A DNA stretch of 64,000 nucleotides, from contig JAJRSF010000011.1 in NCBI GenBank assembly GCA_024278935.1, positions 1 to 64,000 on the forward strand, read 5' to 3'. Each line of letters opens with the position of its first letter. Within the stretch, counting starts at the first letter, position 1. Under the pieces are notes generated by a model that did not search any database, had not been told where the DNA came from, and saw only the letters and a list, made by a program, of their open reading frames with translations. This DNA is from Candidatus Zixiibacteriota bacterium. GTDB taxonomy: Bacteria > Zixibacteria > MSB-5A5 > GN15 > FEB-12. This document shows positions 1 to 9,081 of this stretch, piece after piece. The translations under genes and the position numbers were made by a program.

Positions 1-1
1 A

Positions 2-307
2 GTTTATTATAACGCTCCTGATATTTCTTTCCGTGTGCCTCATGGCAAAAACAACATGACATTTTTCTCCGATGATTTTGATGATTTCTTTGATTCCGAT
101 GAATTTGCCGATGAGATGCAAGAACTCGCAAAAGAATTAAACAACTTAAAATTTGAATTAAGTAATGAAATGTTTGAACAGTTTAATTCTAAAGAATTCA
201 AAAGAGAGTTCAAAAGAGAAGAAGCTCTCGGAATGAAAGAGTTAAAATCTGAGCTCAAAGAGCTGCGAAAAGAGTTGAAAGAGATAGAAAAAAGAATCGA
301 CGACTAA
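2..307 (+). CDS. 3' end of an unrecognised gene with an acidic, coiled-coil tail
   Basis: The frame is open from the first bases of the window (reading ...DISFRVPHGKNN) through to a TAA, so the GTG start in the ORF track is probably internal and the gene begins upstream. The visible 101 residues hold an Asp/Phe-rich patch (DDFDDFFDSDEF) and then a long run of Glu/Lys heptads ending KELKEIEKRIDD, which looks like a coiled coil. There is no signal for a catalytic domain in this part, and I do not recognise the family. A strong terminator follows directly, so it ends its own transcription unit. Confidence 0.6.
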   Translation, partial: VYYNAPDISFRVPHGKNNMTFFSDDFDDFFDSDEFADEMQELAKELNNLKFELSNEMFEQFNSKEFKREFKREEALGMKELKSELKELRKELKEIEKRIDD

Positions 308-330
308 TCCTCCATAGTTTTTAATCAATA

Positions 331-357
331 AAAAGCCCGCCTTGGCGGGTTTTTTTA
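331..357 (+). terminator. Rho-independent terminator
   Basis: CCCGCC-TT-GGCGGG hairpin preceded by A residues and followed by seven Ts. It closes the partial gene at the window start and lies just before hprK. Confidence 0.9.
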
Positions 358-397
358 TTTGCTCTTCATAGAGCAATGCCGTAATATTACTAACGTT

Positions 398-1369
398 ATG
401 CAGAAAATAAATATACAAGCATTGATTGAAAAACGAGGTAAAGAGTTAGAACTGACTCTTCTCAACCAAGGAGAACATTGCCTTGAAAAAACAATCAATA
501 ATGCCGAAATCTTCCGCCCCGGCTTGGCACTAACCGGCTTTTTAGATCGGTTTGCCAACGAACGGATTCAAGTTCTCGGTGAAACTGAAATCGCATACCT
601 AGAGACCCTTTCGCAGGATCGGCTTGTTGAAATTTCAAATACTCTTTTTAGTTATAATATTCCTTTAATAATTATCTCAAAAGGAATCGCCCCTCCCCCA
701 CTTTTCATCAGTGAAGCCGAAAAATGTAACACTGCCGTATTATCCTCAAGGCTGAAAACAACCGATCTCATAAACCGACTTGGTGCTTATTTAGACCATT
801 TTTTCGCCCCATCTATAAATGTGCATGGCACGCTTGTCGATGTTTATGGCGTTGGGCTTTTGTATACCGGCAAATCAGGTATCGGAAAATCGGAAATCGC
901 TCTTGATTTAATCGAGAGAGGACACCGTCTTGTTGCCGATGATGTCGTAAAAATCACTCGGACAGCATCGGATGTCATAATCGGCACCGGCTCCGAAATG
1001 CTAGGACATCATATGGAAATCCGTGGAATCGGTATTATTGATATTGAAGAATTGTTCGGTATCAGATCAATCAGACTCCAAAAAAGAATCGAAGTCGAGG
1101 TTAATCTTTCCTATTGGTCGGAGACCAAAGACTATGAAAGACTTGGGATTGAAGACAAAAAGACAACTGTGCTTGGGGTTGAAATTCCGATTGTCAAAGT
1201 ACCAATCTCACCGGGAAAAAACATAACTGTTATCTCCGAAGTCATCGCAATGAACCATATGCTCAAGGTATATGGAGAGAATTCTGCCCTTGAATTCACA
1301 AAAAAACTCTCCCAAACGCTCATGCGTCAATCTATGACCCAGGATTACTTAGAGTCTGACTACGAATAA
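398..1369 (+). CDS. hprK: HPr kinase/phosphorylase
   Basis: Bifunctional enzyme that phosphorylates and dephosphorylates HPr on a serine. The N-terminal half is the less conserved HprK_N domain. The C-terminal half has the family P-loop GKSGIGKS within HGTLVDVYGVGLLYTGKSG, the VADD segment, and the signature EIRGIGIIDIEELFG. The ORF track uses a TTG inside the upstream terminator's T-run; the ATG at 398 (MQKINIQALIEKRG) gives 323 residues, close to the usual 310-330, and is preferred, although no clear Shine-Dalgarno is seen. No HPr or PTS gene is visible nearby. In organisms without a sugar PTS this kinase is thought to act in regulation only; that is family knowledge, not seen here. Confidence 0.95.
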   Translation: MQKINIQALIEKRGKELELTLLNQGEHCLEKTINNAEIFRPGLALTGFLDRFANERIQVLGETEIAYLETLSQDRLVEISNTLFSYNIPLIIISKGIAPPPLFISEAEKCNTAVLSSRLKTTDLINRLGAYLDHFFAPSINVHGTLVDVYGVGLLYTGKSGIGKSEIALDLIERGHRLVADDVVKITRTASDVIIGTGSEMLGHHMEIRGIGIIDIEELFGIRSIRLQKRIEVEVNLSYWSETKDYERLGIEDKKTTVLGVEIPIVKVPISPGKNITVISEVIAMNHMLKVYGENSALEFTKKLSQTLMRQSMTQDYLESDYE

Positions 1370-1394
1370 GCAATTTCTCAATTTAAAAAAGAAC

Positions 1395-1423
1395 TTGGCA
1401 TTTTTAGCCTAATCTCTTATAAT
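1395..1423 (+). promoter_or_regulatory. Sigma-70-like promoter for the PpiC/SurA operon
   Basis: TTGGCA, 17-base spacer, TATAAT. It lies about 85 bases before the ATG at 1510, which has an AAAGGA ribosome site. Confidence 0.65.
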
Positions 1424-1509
1424 ATTAACCTTTACAGCTATAATATGCGGAACATTTTAAGTACATCTGGGTAAAAACCTTTATGTAACATTAAAAAGGA
1501 AATTCAAAA

Positions 1510-3231
1510 ATGAAAAGATATACTCTTGGCTTTATAATTGCCGCTCTCTCTATCAGCTCATTTATCGGTTGCGGACAATCCGACGATAAAGTAGTTGCTG
1601 AAATTGGCGGATATGAATTAACAACATCTGAATTTAATTCTTATTTCTCAAGAGTTAATCTTACTTTCCCAACAGCAACCGAAGAGTTTAAAAAACGACG
1701 TGAAATTCTCGACACAATGATTGTCACTCGTTTGCTCATTCAAGCTGCTTATGAAAAACATATTGACCAGATGGAAGAAATTGATCGTATTATCTTAGCC
1801 AATAAAGATAAATTTTTGCTCGATGCTCTCTATCAGTCTATCATTTCTAAAAATGCAAAACCTACCGATGTTGACATACAGGAATTTTACAATCGTTTAG
1901 AATTCAAATATAGAGCCTCGCATATTTTAGTAATTGACAAAGATACCGCACTAATGGTTTTTGATAAGATTCAAAAAGGTGAAAATTTTGAACAACTTGC
2001 TTTTGATTACTCAATCGACCCACAAGCAAAAAGAAACAAAGGTGACTTAGGATATTTCGTTTGGGGTTCAATGGTCAGCGAGTTCCAGGAAGTTGTCTAT
2101 CAAATGGAACCGGGCGAAATAGCTCCGCCGTTTAAATCTAAATTTGGTTATCACATTGTAAAGCTTGTTGATACACTTCCAAATGAAAACAGAACTTCTT
2201 TTGCTCTTTTAAAAGAAGAAATGAAAAGTAGAATCACCCAGCAAAAAACTATGGATGCTCTCGAAAGTTTTTATGCTGACCTGAGTACAAATTATCCTGT
2301 AACTATTGAAGCCTCTACTTTTGAATATCTGATGCACAAACGAAAAGATATTTATCCGGCACAAGTTTTAGCAAGTTTACCAAAAAATGATTTTGATATT
2401 GAACAGCTTGACCGTAATGAAAAAGAACTTATCGTAGGTACTATCAAAAATGCCGGTCAGGTAACTCTCAATGAATATCTAACGAAACTCCAAGCTGTCC
2501 CGACTCATATGCGTCCGAATTTTGATGACATCGACTCCCTGGCAACAATCGTATTTGAACTTAAAAAAATGGACATCCTAACTATTGAAGCTGTGCGACT
2601 AGGGTTTGATAGTGAAGAAAATTATTTGGCTCAACTAAAACTGTTTAAAGAATTAAACATGGCAGGAGTCATGCGTAATGATTCTATTCCTTCTGAAGTC
2701 GTTCCCGATGAAGATATGATTCGTGGCTACTACGATAATAATTCACAAGAGTTTACCAACCCTGAACAGATTCATGTCTATGAGATTCTTCTCTCCGATG
2801 AATTAAAAGCACGTAAATTGGCCGCTACCAGCCGTTCCTTAAAAGAATTCAAAGAAAAAGCAATGGACCTCACCGAACGTAGAGGTAAAAGAACCGAAAG
2901 CGGAGACCTTAGTTATATTACCCGCAGTCGTTATCCTGAGATTTTTGACCTTGCCAGAAAAACAGGCGTTGGTGCCATCAATGGTCCGGTAGTGACTCAG
3001 GGGAAATATTCTATCTTTTATGTCGTTGACAAGATTGCCCCTGAACTCAAAGATTATCTTGGAGTAAAACGTTCAATCATGCAAAAACTCGATTACGAAC
3101 AGAAGATGATTTCTTTTGAAAATTGGGTTAATAAAAGAATGGACAATACTACTATTGAAATAAATGAAGATGCTCTAAGAGCATCTATAAATATGGACTT
3201 ATACGTTACTGCTGATTCATTAAATCAGTAA
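1510..3231 (+). CDS. Parvulin-type peptidyl-prolyl isomerase lipoprotein
   Basis: Predicted periplasmic folding factor. The N-terminus is a lipoprotein signal with lipobox FIGC (Cys about residue 21). A SurA/PpiD-like helical N-domain covers roughly residues 25-130. A clear PpiC rotamase domain follows at about 135-240 (ASHILV, GGxx-like GDLGYF, FGYHIVKL). A second, degenerate parvulin-like segment lies near 420-530 (QIHVYEILLSDE ... GDLSYI ... KYSIFYVVDKI). At 573 residues it has the SurA/PrsA/PpiD layout. It sits 23 bases before surA and shares its promoter, so both probably act on outer-membrane or secreted proteins. Whether the second domain is active cannot be told. Confidence 0.9.
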   Translation: MKRYTLGFIIAALSISSFIGCGQSDDKVVAEIGGYELTTSEFNSYFSRVNLTFPTATEEFKKRREILDTMIVTRLLIQAAYEKHIDQMEEIDRIILANKDKFLLDALYQSIISKNAKPTDVDIQEFYNRLEFKYRASHILVIDKDTALMVFDKIQKGENFEQLAFDYSIDPQAKRNKGDLGYFVWGSMVSEFQEVVYQMEPGEIAPPFKSKFGYHIVKLVDTLPNENRTSFALLKEEMKSRITQQKTMDALESFYADLSTNYPVTIEASTFEYLMHKRKDIYPAQVLASLPKNDFDIEQLDRNEKELIVGTIKNAGQVTLNEYLTKLQAVPTHMRPNFDDIDSLATIVFELKKMDILTIEAVRLGFDSEENYLAQLKLFKELNMAGVMRNDSIPSEVVPDEDMIRGYYDNNSQEFTNPEQIHVYEILLSDELKARKLAATSRSLKEFKEKAMDLTERRGKRTESGDLSYITRSRYPEIFDLARKTGVGAINGPVVTQGKYSIFYVVDKIAPELKDYLGVKRSIMQKLDYEQKMISFENWVNKRMDNTTIEINEDALRASINMDLYVTADSLNQ

Positions 3232-3254
3232 GAAAACAGGATGTTAAAATTACT

Positions 3255-4547
3255 ATGAAACGTATTCAAATACTAATAGCTTTATTTTTACTTAGCTTCT
3301 CATCTCTATCAGCACAAAGAGAAGTTGTCGATAAAATTTTTGCAGTAGTTGGTGATGAAGTAATCCTTGTCTCTGAATTTGCAAATCAAATTCAGCTGGT
3401 TGCTTTGCAAACGCAAAGAAAACCAAGATCCGAAGCGGATGTAAAAAAGTTTCAACAAGAAGTATTAGATCAAATGATTTCAGATCGTATGTTTCTCATC
3501 TCCGCCAAAGGTGATACATCGCTCACTATCAGCGACAGTGAGATTGAAGCAATGCTTGAAGATCAGATCTCTCGAATTTCTCAGAACTACGAAACGTATG
3601 ATGCATTTATCGATGCCTTAAACGCCGAAGGACTTACTATTCGAGATTTAAAAAAGAAATATCGAATAGATGTTGAGAACCAACTTTTAAAACAAAGATA
3701 CATACAGCAGAAACTATATTCAATTGCAGTATCAAAACATGAAGTCGCTGAGTTCTATGATAAATTCAAAGACTCTATCCCTGCTCAACCCGAAGCTGTC
3801 AAACTCGCCCATGTACTTCTCACTGTCAAACCATCAAAGCAGGTCTTAGACTCGGTGCAGAACCGTATGAAAGAACTTCGGAAGATGATTTTAGATGGTT
3901 CCGACTTTGCTACCATTGCAGTCAATTACTCTACTGAAGGGGCTGGTATAAATGGTGGCGACCTAGGTTATCTCTCAAGAGATGATGTTGTTCCTGAATT
4001 TGCTCGAGCTGCTTTTGCTCTTTCTATCGGTGACATTTCTGGTGTGATTTATACACAATTTGGATATCATATTATCAAGTGCGAAGGTATCAAAGGGGAC
4101 AAACATAAACTCCGTCATGTACTTCTCAAAGTGGCACCATCGGCTGCTGATTCTTTAGCCACTGTCCAACTTGCAGATTCATTATTGAAATCAGCAAGAG
4201 GTGGTGAAGATTTTGCCTTGATGGCAAAAACATATTCTGAAGATAACGAGACAAGAATCCAGGGCGGCGAACTTGGATGGTTTGCTTCGAATCAAATGCC
4301 TCCTGAATTTATGGATGCTGTTTCCGGATGGAAGGAAATTGATGACATCCGCGGACCTGTTTTCACAAAGTATGGACTACACATTCTCAAACTTCTCGAT
4401 TATCAGGAAGCTCGTAGCTATACTTTAGAAGATGATTTTGATCAGATAAAAGAACTTGCCAAACAAGATAAGACCGGCAAAGTTGTTGATAAGTGGATTG
4501 AAGAGTTGAAAAAAGTCACCTATATAAAAATATATGAAGAACTGTAA
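3255..4547 (+). CDS. surA: SurA-like periplasmic chaperone/peptidyl-prolyl isomerase
   Basis: Cleavable signal peptide (LLSFSSLSAQ), then the SurA N-terminal segment starting EVVDKIFAVVGDEVIL, a helical chaperone core, and two complete parvulin domains. The first spans about 185-285 (KLAHVLLTV ... GGDLGYL ... FGYHIIKCEG) and the second about 290-395 (KLRHVLLKV ... GGELGWF ... YGLHILKLLDY). At 430 residues it matches SurA in length and order. The family escorts outer-membrane beta-barrel proteins to the BAM machinery. The stop codon shares one base with the next start (TAATG), so the S4 protein is probably translationally coupled. Confidence 0.93.
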   Translation: MKRIQILIALFLLSFSSLSAQREVVDKIFAVVGDEVILVSEFANQIQLVALQTQRKPRSEADVKKFQQEVLDQMISDRMFLISAKGDTSLTISDSEIEAMLEDQISRISQNYETYDAFIDALNAEGLTIRDLKKKYRIDVENQLLKQRYIQQKLYSIAVSKHEVAEFYDKFKDSIPAQPEAVKLAHVLLTVKPSKQVLDSVQNRMKELRKMILDGSDFATIAVNYSTEGAGINGGDLGYLSRDDVVPEFARAAFALSIGDISGVIYTQFGYHIIKCEGIKGDKHKLRHVLLKVAPSAADSLATVQLADSLLKSARGGEDFALMAKTYSEDNETRIQGGELGWFASNQMPPEFMDAVSGWKEIDDIRGPVFTKYGLHILKLLDYQEARSYTLEDDFDQIKELAKQDKTGKVVDKWIEELKKVTYIKIYEEL

Positions 4548-4798
4548 TGCGAATAGATGATTTTCTCTCAACAGTTGGTGTCATTAAGCGGCGGACTATT
4601 GCCAAAGAATTAGGTCAAAGCGGGCTGATTGCGGTAAACGGTAACAAAGTAAAACCTGCCTATCAAGTACACATTGATGATATAGTACAGATTAAAGGTT
4701 CTAAACCACAATCTCTGCAGATTATTGAAATCCCAAATAGCTCAGTGCCAAAAGATAAACGTGAACGATACGTAAAATTTCTTTCTGAAACAATTTGA
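4547..4798 (+). CDS. S4-domain RNA-binding protein (RqcP/Hsp15-like)
   Basis: An 83-residue protein that is almost entirely one S4 RNA-binding fold: MRIDDFLSTVGVIKRRTIAKEL, then GLIAVNGNKVKPAYQVHIDDIVQI, the usual 'VNG..K.s..v...D.v.i' pattern. A short charged tail (PKDKRERYVKFL) follows. Small stand-alone S4 proteins include RqcP and Hsp15, which bind stalled 50S subunits. I infer a ribosome-linked role but cannot tell which subfamily. It overlaps surA by one base. Confidence 0.85.
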   Translation: MRIDDFLSTVGVIKRRTIAKELGQSGLIAVNGNKVKPAYQVHIDDIVQIKGSKPQSLQIIEIPNSSVPKDKRERYVKFLSETI

Positions 4799-4832
4799 TC
4801 CTATCTATTAAAATTGTATATTCATTATAATT

Positions 4833-5030
4833 ATGAGTGAAAAAACAAAAACATCATTGCCAAAACTTCAATGGAAAACCGCAACCTGCGAAGTATGCGG
4901 AAAACCGTTTGACTATCTCTCTCAAAAACGCCCAAAGATTTGCAAAAACGGCGACTGCCAATATAAATTTCATTATAAAATAAATGAAAAATCCTGGGCG
5001 ACCTACCAACCTTCTCTTTTTGACATTTAA
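4833..5030 (+). CDS. Small zinc-ribbon-like protein of unknown function
   Basis: 65 residues containing two cysteine pairs in CEVCGKPF and CKNGDC, spaced about 18 residues apart, typical of a small treble-clef or zinc-ribbon. The rest is polar and basic. It follows the S4 gene by 34 bases and may be in the same transcript. The ATG has no strong ribosome site. Function unknown; an RNA- or DNA-binding role would be a guess. Confidence 0.6.
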   Translation: MSEKTKTSLPKLQWKTATCEVCGKPFDYLSQKRPKICKNGDCQYKFHYKINEKSWATYQPSLFDI

Positions 5031-5058
5031 TTTTATTCTTTGATTTTAAAAACTGAAC

Positions 5059-5553
5059 TTACAGAATATTTTTTTCCTGAATATCTATCTGAACTGAAAA
5101 CATCGACTTACTTGCTTTAAATACTATTATATGCACGGGAGTAATCGCATGAGTTTGAATCTGACTCATCGGACGATTTATAATCTCAGGTACTGAGATA
5201 TTAAAACGATAGCCAAAGTCCCAGAGATCTGTCCGTACCTTACCGGTCACCTGATGGACAATCTCACCCAGACCTTCTTGGACATCCTCATCAGAAAGTT
5301 CAGACTCATCGCATTCGATGATTTTAGATGTAATCCTACGGGCGTAATCTTTCTCAAACGATACAGCAATATTACCCCGCAAATCTCCATCTATTTTTAT
5401 CATAGCAGAAATTTCACCCGGTATATTCTCTGATTTATCAAGATATACGATATGATCTTCAATATCTTCGCCGGCTGTTATATTTAATACATTTTTCACA
5501 GCTTTCACAAATTCATTGATGATTGTGTTATCTACCACTATTTGTTCAGCCAT
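5059..5553 (-). CDS. CheX-like phosphatase-family protein with altered active site
   Basis: 164 residues with the CheC/CheX fold pattern: N-terminal helix, the IPGEISAMIKIDGDLRGNIAVSF strands, a central helix, then RFNISVPEII and paired strands. CheX proteins dephosphorylate CheY with a D/S-x3-E-x2-N motif on the central helix. Here the helix reads EGLGEIVHQVTG: the Glu (E97) is kept but the Asn position is His (H100) and the preceding acid is Glu. It lies 2 bases after the CheY-like gene, so the receiver is its probable partner. It may be an unusual phosphatase or a binding-only protein. Confidence 0.8.
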   Translation of the reverse strand: MAEQIVVDNTIINEFVKAVKNVLNITAGEDIEDHIVYLDKSENIPGEISAMIKIDGDLRGNIAVSFEKDYARRITSKIIECDESELSDEDVQEGLGEIVHQVTGKVRTDLWDFGYRFNISVPEIINRPMSQIQTHAITPVHIIVFKASKSMFSVQIDIQEKNIL

Positions 5554-5555
5554 AT

Positions 5556-5924
5556 CTAGTCTTCTACCAATTCTTTAATCTTGTCAGCGAGTTGCTGTAG
5601 AGTAAATGGTTTTACCATATAGCCATTTGCTCCGGCTTGGGTAGCACGTGTAATATCTTCCTGAATCCCTTCAGAGGTTGCCATCAGTACTTGTACATTA
5701 TTATACTGTTCATCTTCACGGATTTTTACCAACGCTTCAAAACCATCCATAATTGGCATATTCCAATCCATGATGACTAAACCGACATCCGGTTTGTTTT
5801 CTTGCAATCTCTCGAGCGCTTCGGCTCCATTGACAGCTTCAATCGGGTCATACCCTTTGGCGACAACAACTTTTGTAATTGCTCTCCGCATTAATTTTGA
5901 ATCTTCTACAATCAGAATTTTCAT
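5556..5924 (-). CDS. Stand-alone CheY-like response regulator
   Basis: A 122-residue receiver domain with no output domain. Visible key residues are the acidic pocket (VEDSK), the phosphoacceptor Asp in VIMDWNMP, the switch Thr/Ser in MATSEG and the Lys in MVKPF. A GAGGAAGT ribosome site precedes the ATG. It forms a two-gene unit with the CheX-like gene downstream. No kinase or chemoreceptor gene is in the window, so the input and the target (flagellar switch or other) are unknown. Confidence 0.93.
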   Translation of the reverse strand: MKILIVEDSKLMRRAITKVVVAKGYDPIEAVNGAEALERLQENKPDVGLVIMDWNMPIMDGFEALVKIREDEQYNNVQVLMATSEGIQEDITRATQAGANGYMVKPFTLQQLADKIKELVED

Positions 5925-6216
5925 ATTACTTCCTCTTATACATAGTCATAAATCTTATAGATAGATTCGGTAGAAACCAAAATATCTTAATACAAAGAGT
6001 TTTCTCCCCATTTTTTTACCCTGTTTTGATTATTGACAAAGTACCTTTAACTTATATATTACTTCTAAGTATAGACAAACCGCTAAGTTACATCCTTACG
6101 AATAAAATATAAAACAGACAAAACTTTATAAAATTTCCTGCATTTGGTTTCAAAATGAAACTATTTACGTTAAACAGAGTATATTGACCTATTAACTCAC
6201 TCATAAAGGGATTTAC
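5925..6216. other. Divergent intergenic region
   Basis: About 290 bases between the CheY-like gene and the secreted-protein gene. It is AT-rich, with one good promoter toward the + strand (listed separately) and no ORF or RNA gene I can support. Confidence 0.6.
6033..6060 (+). promoter_or_regulatory. Candidate promoter for the TSP3/dockerin protein
   Basis: TTGACA, 16-base spacer, TATATT. It lies about 150 bases upstream of the ATG at 6217, giving a long 5' leader; an AAAGGGA ribosome site precedes that ATG. Confidence 0.5.
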
Positions 6217-8139
6217 ATGCCAGACAACCTAAAGAAATTTCTACCTCTCCTTATATCTTTTTTTGCTCTGACCGCCATCAGTCATGCACTACCGCTTGAT
6301 TACAAAATTAAAAATATTTCTCTCACGCCTGATGAACAAATAACATCAACATCGGTAGCCGGTGCGACGCCTTATATGTTTGAAGAGTTAGCCGTCTTTC
6401 AGTTTGGTACTAATAAAGGTTCTGATTGCTGGGGATGGCAGGCTCCAAACGGTGACCAATACGCTATCATGGGAATGAACAGCGGTGTTGTCTTTGTCAA
6501 TGCTACCACCCTTCAGGTAGTCGATACGGTCACAGGATCCGGTTGTACTTGGCAGGATATGAAAACGTATCAGAATTATTGCTACGCCGTCAGTGAGTGC
6601 GGAAGTGGTCTACGAGTAATCGACATGCAGTACCTTCCTGATTCAGCACATCTTGTTGGAGTCTTCCCAACATCCAACTCCGGTGCTATGTCATCGCATA
6701 ATCTCTTTGTAGATTCAGTTTCCGGTTTTCTCTATGTGGAAGGTTCCCCGGGCTTGACCACCGCTATTCATATGTATGATTTAACAAACCCGGAAGCACC
6801 ATCTTATGTGAACAGTTTTGGCATAAGCAATAATGATGTTCATGATTTTTATGTTATAAGTGACACCGCATATATCGCTGCCGGATCTTTCCCCGTTTTT
6901 GATATATATGACCTGACCGATAAATTTAATCCAACCAGAATCGCACGCTCTGTTTTTGCAAACGCAGGGTATATACATAATATTTGGCCAAGCGACGATA
7001 GACGATTTGCTGTGACAACCGAAGAGACCAACGGTAAAACTGTCAAATATTGGTACATTGCAGACTACGACAATATCCGTCTGGCGGGTGAATACACTGT
7101 TCCAAATGGTCTCGCTCATAACGCTTTTATGGTGGGCGACTATATTTTCCTCTCTCAATATTCGTCGGGAATTGTTGTGCTTGACCCTACAAATCCATTC
7201 TGTCTCAAAGAGATCGCAGCTGTTGATCTACCCGATGACAATATCTGGGGAATCTACCCATTCGCAGGCGACAGCTTGGTCTATACCTCTGATTTAAACG
7301 GCAGACTTTTTATCTACCGTTTTATCGAAGACCCTGCCTTTGTCTCTACAGAAGCAGATACCGACTCCGATGGTATCGGTGACGATTGCGATAACTGCCC
7401 GACAATAGCTAACCCTGATCAACTTGATTCAGATATTGACGGTATCGGCGATCTGTGTGATGCCTGCCCCAACGACCCAAACAATGATGCCGACAACGAT
7501 GGTATCTGCGACGACATCGACAACTGTGCCAACTATAACCCTGATCAAGCCGACAGTGACGGCGACGGTATAGCCGATGCATGTGATGTCTGTCCAAACG
7601 ATCCTGATAATGATATTGATGGTGACAATTTATGTGCTGATGTTGACAACTGTCCGTCGATTACAAATGTAATTCAAATGGATGCTGATAACGATGGCGT
7701 TGGTGATGCCTGCGATGACTGCCCCAACGACATTATTAACGACCCTGACAATGACTTGATTTGTGCTGTCAGTGATAACTGTGACCTAACCTACAATCCG
7801 AATCAACTAGACACAGATGGCGATGGTATTGGCGACCTGTGTGATAATTGTCCGACGACTTTTAACCCATCTCAGGCAGATATAGATAATGACGGTATCG
7901 GCGATGTTTGTTGTTGTCTTGGTATTCGAGGTAATGTTGATGGTGACCCATTGGACGAAATCGATATTTCTGATTTAGTTTTTATTGTTGATTTTATCTT
8001 CACCAGTGGAGCAACACCGATTTGTCTTACTGAAGCAAATATCGATGCTGACCTCGACAGCAATATTGATATTTCGGATTTAGTATATATAGTTGATTTT
8101 ATATTTACCAATGGTCCTACCCCACCAAGCTGTAATTAG
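6217..8139 (+). CDS. Secreted choice-of-anchor-B protein with TSP3 repeats and dockerin-like tail
   Basis: Signal peptide (ISHALP), then about residues 40-375 of LVIVD-type beta-propeller repeats in the choice-of-anchor-B style ([29 protein letters not shown]). From about 376 to 565 there are at least six calcium-binding thrombospondin type 3 repeats ([15 protein letters not shown] and variants). The C-terminus (about 570-640) carries two dockerin type I-like copies, [22 protein letters not shown] and [21 protein letters not shown]. Family knowledge: TSP3 runs are stiff Ca-binding spacers and dockerins dock to cohesins. No cohesin is seen here, so the tail may act as a surface or sorting module. 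A terminator follows. Confidence 0.88.
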   Translation: MPDNLKKFLPLLISFFALTAISHALPLDYKIKNISLTPDEQITSTSVAGATPYMFEELAVFQFGTNKGSDCWGWQAPNGDQYAIMGMNSGVVFVNATTLQVVDTVTGSGCTWQDMKTYQNYCYAVSECGSGLRVIDMQYLPDSAHLVGVFPTSNSGAMSSHNLFVDSVSGFLYVEGSPGLTTAIHMYDLTNPEAPSYVNSFGISNNDVHDFYVISDTAYIAAGSFPVFDIYDLTDKFNPTRIARSVFANAGYIHNIWPSDDRRFAVTTEETNGKTVKYWYIADYDNIRLAGEYTVPNGLAHNAFMVGDYIFLSQYSSGIVVLDPTNPFCLKEIAAVDLPDDNIWGIYPFAGDSLVYTSDLNGRLFIYRFIEDPAFVSTEADTDSDGIGDDCDNCPTIANPDQLDSDIDGIGDLCDACPNDPNNDADNDGICDDIDNCANYNPDQADSDGDGIADACDVCPNDPDNDIDGDNLCADVDNCPSITNVIQMDADNDGVGDACDDCPNDIINDPDNDLICAVSDNCDLTYNPNQLDTDGDGIGDLCDNCPTTFNPSQADIDNDGIGDVCCCLGIRGNVDGDPLDEIDISDLVFIVDFIFTSGATPICLTEANIDADLDSNIDISDLVYIVDFIFTNGPTPPSCN

Positions 8140-8161
8140 AAATTTTTTATTGATATAGAAG

Positions 8162-8192
8162 CGGAGTCAATTTGTTTTGGCTCCGTTTGTTT
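8162..8192 (+). terminator. Rho-independent terminator
   Basis: CGGAGTCAA/TTGGCTCCG nine-pair stem (one G-U) with a 6-base loop, then a T-rich tail (TTTGTTTATTT). It ends the gene at 6217-8139. Confidence 0.75.
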
Positions 8193-9011
8193 ATTTCAGA
8201 TAATACCGTAATGTATAGCCGAGTTCAAAGCCACCAATATTAAAATCAAGATCGGCATAATACAGCTTATCACCTTTGTACGATGAGTCGACATATATTG
8301 CTGTCTACATTAACGACATTTTATGTGATATAGGCACTTCAAACCCGATACCTGCTAAGAAACCAAAAGTATTATCTTTATATGTGACACTGTTATCAGC
8401 AACATCAAAGCTTGTACCTTCATAAATCACACCATCTTGATTGTCACGAGTATATGGTAGCCCTTGACCTTTTTTTTGAATGCGAGGAATGAATACTCGA
8501 CTCCACTAATAAGATATAAGGAACTGTTAAGATAAATTTGTTGTGTCACACGAAGATTTAATTGACTAAACCAATTTTTAGCAACAGTTGATGTTGTTAG
8601 ACTATTTCTTTGTATATTTTCACCTAGATTCGTATTTACATTTGGGTAATCATTTGATGGTGAAAAACCAAAACCTCCACCTTTTTTATGCACATAATGT
8701 GCCGAAATTGATGTCACAAATATTTCTGAAAAGCGAAAACCGATAGTTGCATTGTAATTCCCAACGAGTTTACTTTTCCATCCCAACATGCTTCGATCTG
8801 TAACAGAGTTCTCTGACGGTGCTTCATTGAGTGGGTCGCGACTCAGTTCAAAGTCTGATTGATAGTCAGAATTTATACGTGATTGATAGTTCATATTGCC
8901 ATTCATATACCGACTCCCGATACCACCCTCAATAAAGAAACCATTACCGGCATAAGAATTTGAAAAACAGAGAACCAAAAGAAGAATCGTATAAATTATT
9001 TTTTGTAACAC
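8191..9011 (-). pseudogene. Interrupted outer-membrane beta-barrel protein gene
   Basis: The GTG start has a GAGGGAG ribosome site and a signal peptide ending SNSYAG. The body has beta-barrel strands (NATIGFRFSEIFVTSISAHYV, NSSLYLISGVEYSF). The frame closes early at 8427 because an A8 run (8470-8477) is one base off. Reading on with one extra A gives GQGLPYTRDNQDG ... FGFLAGIGFEVPISHKMSLM, then an in-frame TAG (8305-8307), then YVDSSYKGDKLYYADL ... FELGYTLRYYLK and TAA at 8191. The final aromatic-rich strand is a proper barrel end. So there are two lesions, a frameshift and a nonsense codon. This is a decayed gene unless reads disagree. Confidence 0.85.
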
Positions 9012-9049
9012 AATTTTACTCCCTCAGAGTGTTTACATCATATCTAATA

Positions 9050-9078
9050 AAGATAGAGAATAACGAGCAACTTGTCAA
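9050..9078 (-). promoter_or_regulatory. Promoter of the broken beta-barrel gene
   Basis: TTGACA, 17-base spacer, TATCTT on the minus strand, just after the end of the GIY-YIG gene. The promoter looks intact although the gene is broken. Confidence 0.6.
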
Positions 9079-9081
9079 TGC

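Noticed and set aside
359-397. TTG start of hprK in the ORF track
   Set aside because: It lies in the T-run of the upstream terminator; the ATG at 398 gives the normal family length.
7409-7597. Minus-strand ORF rich in His/Arg/Cys
   Set aside because: Shadow of the TSP3 repeats on the plus strand.
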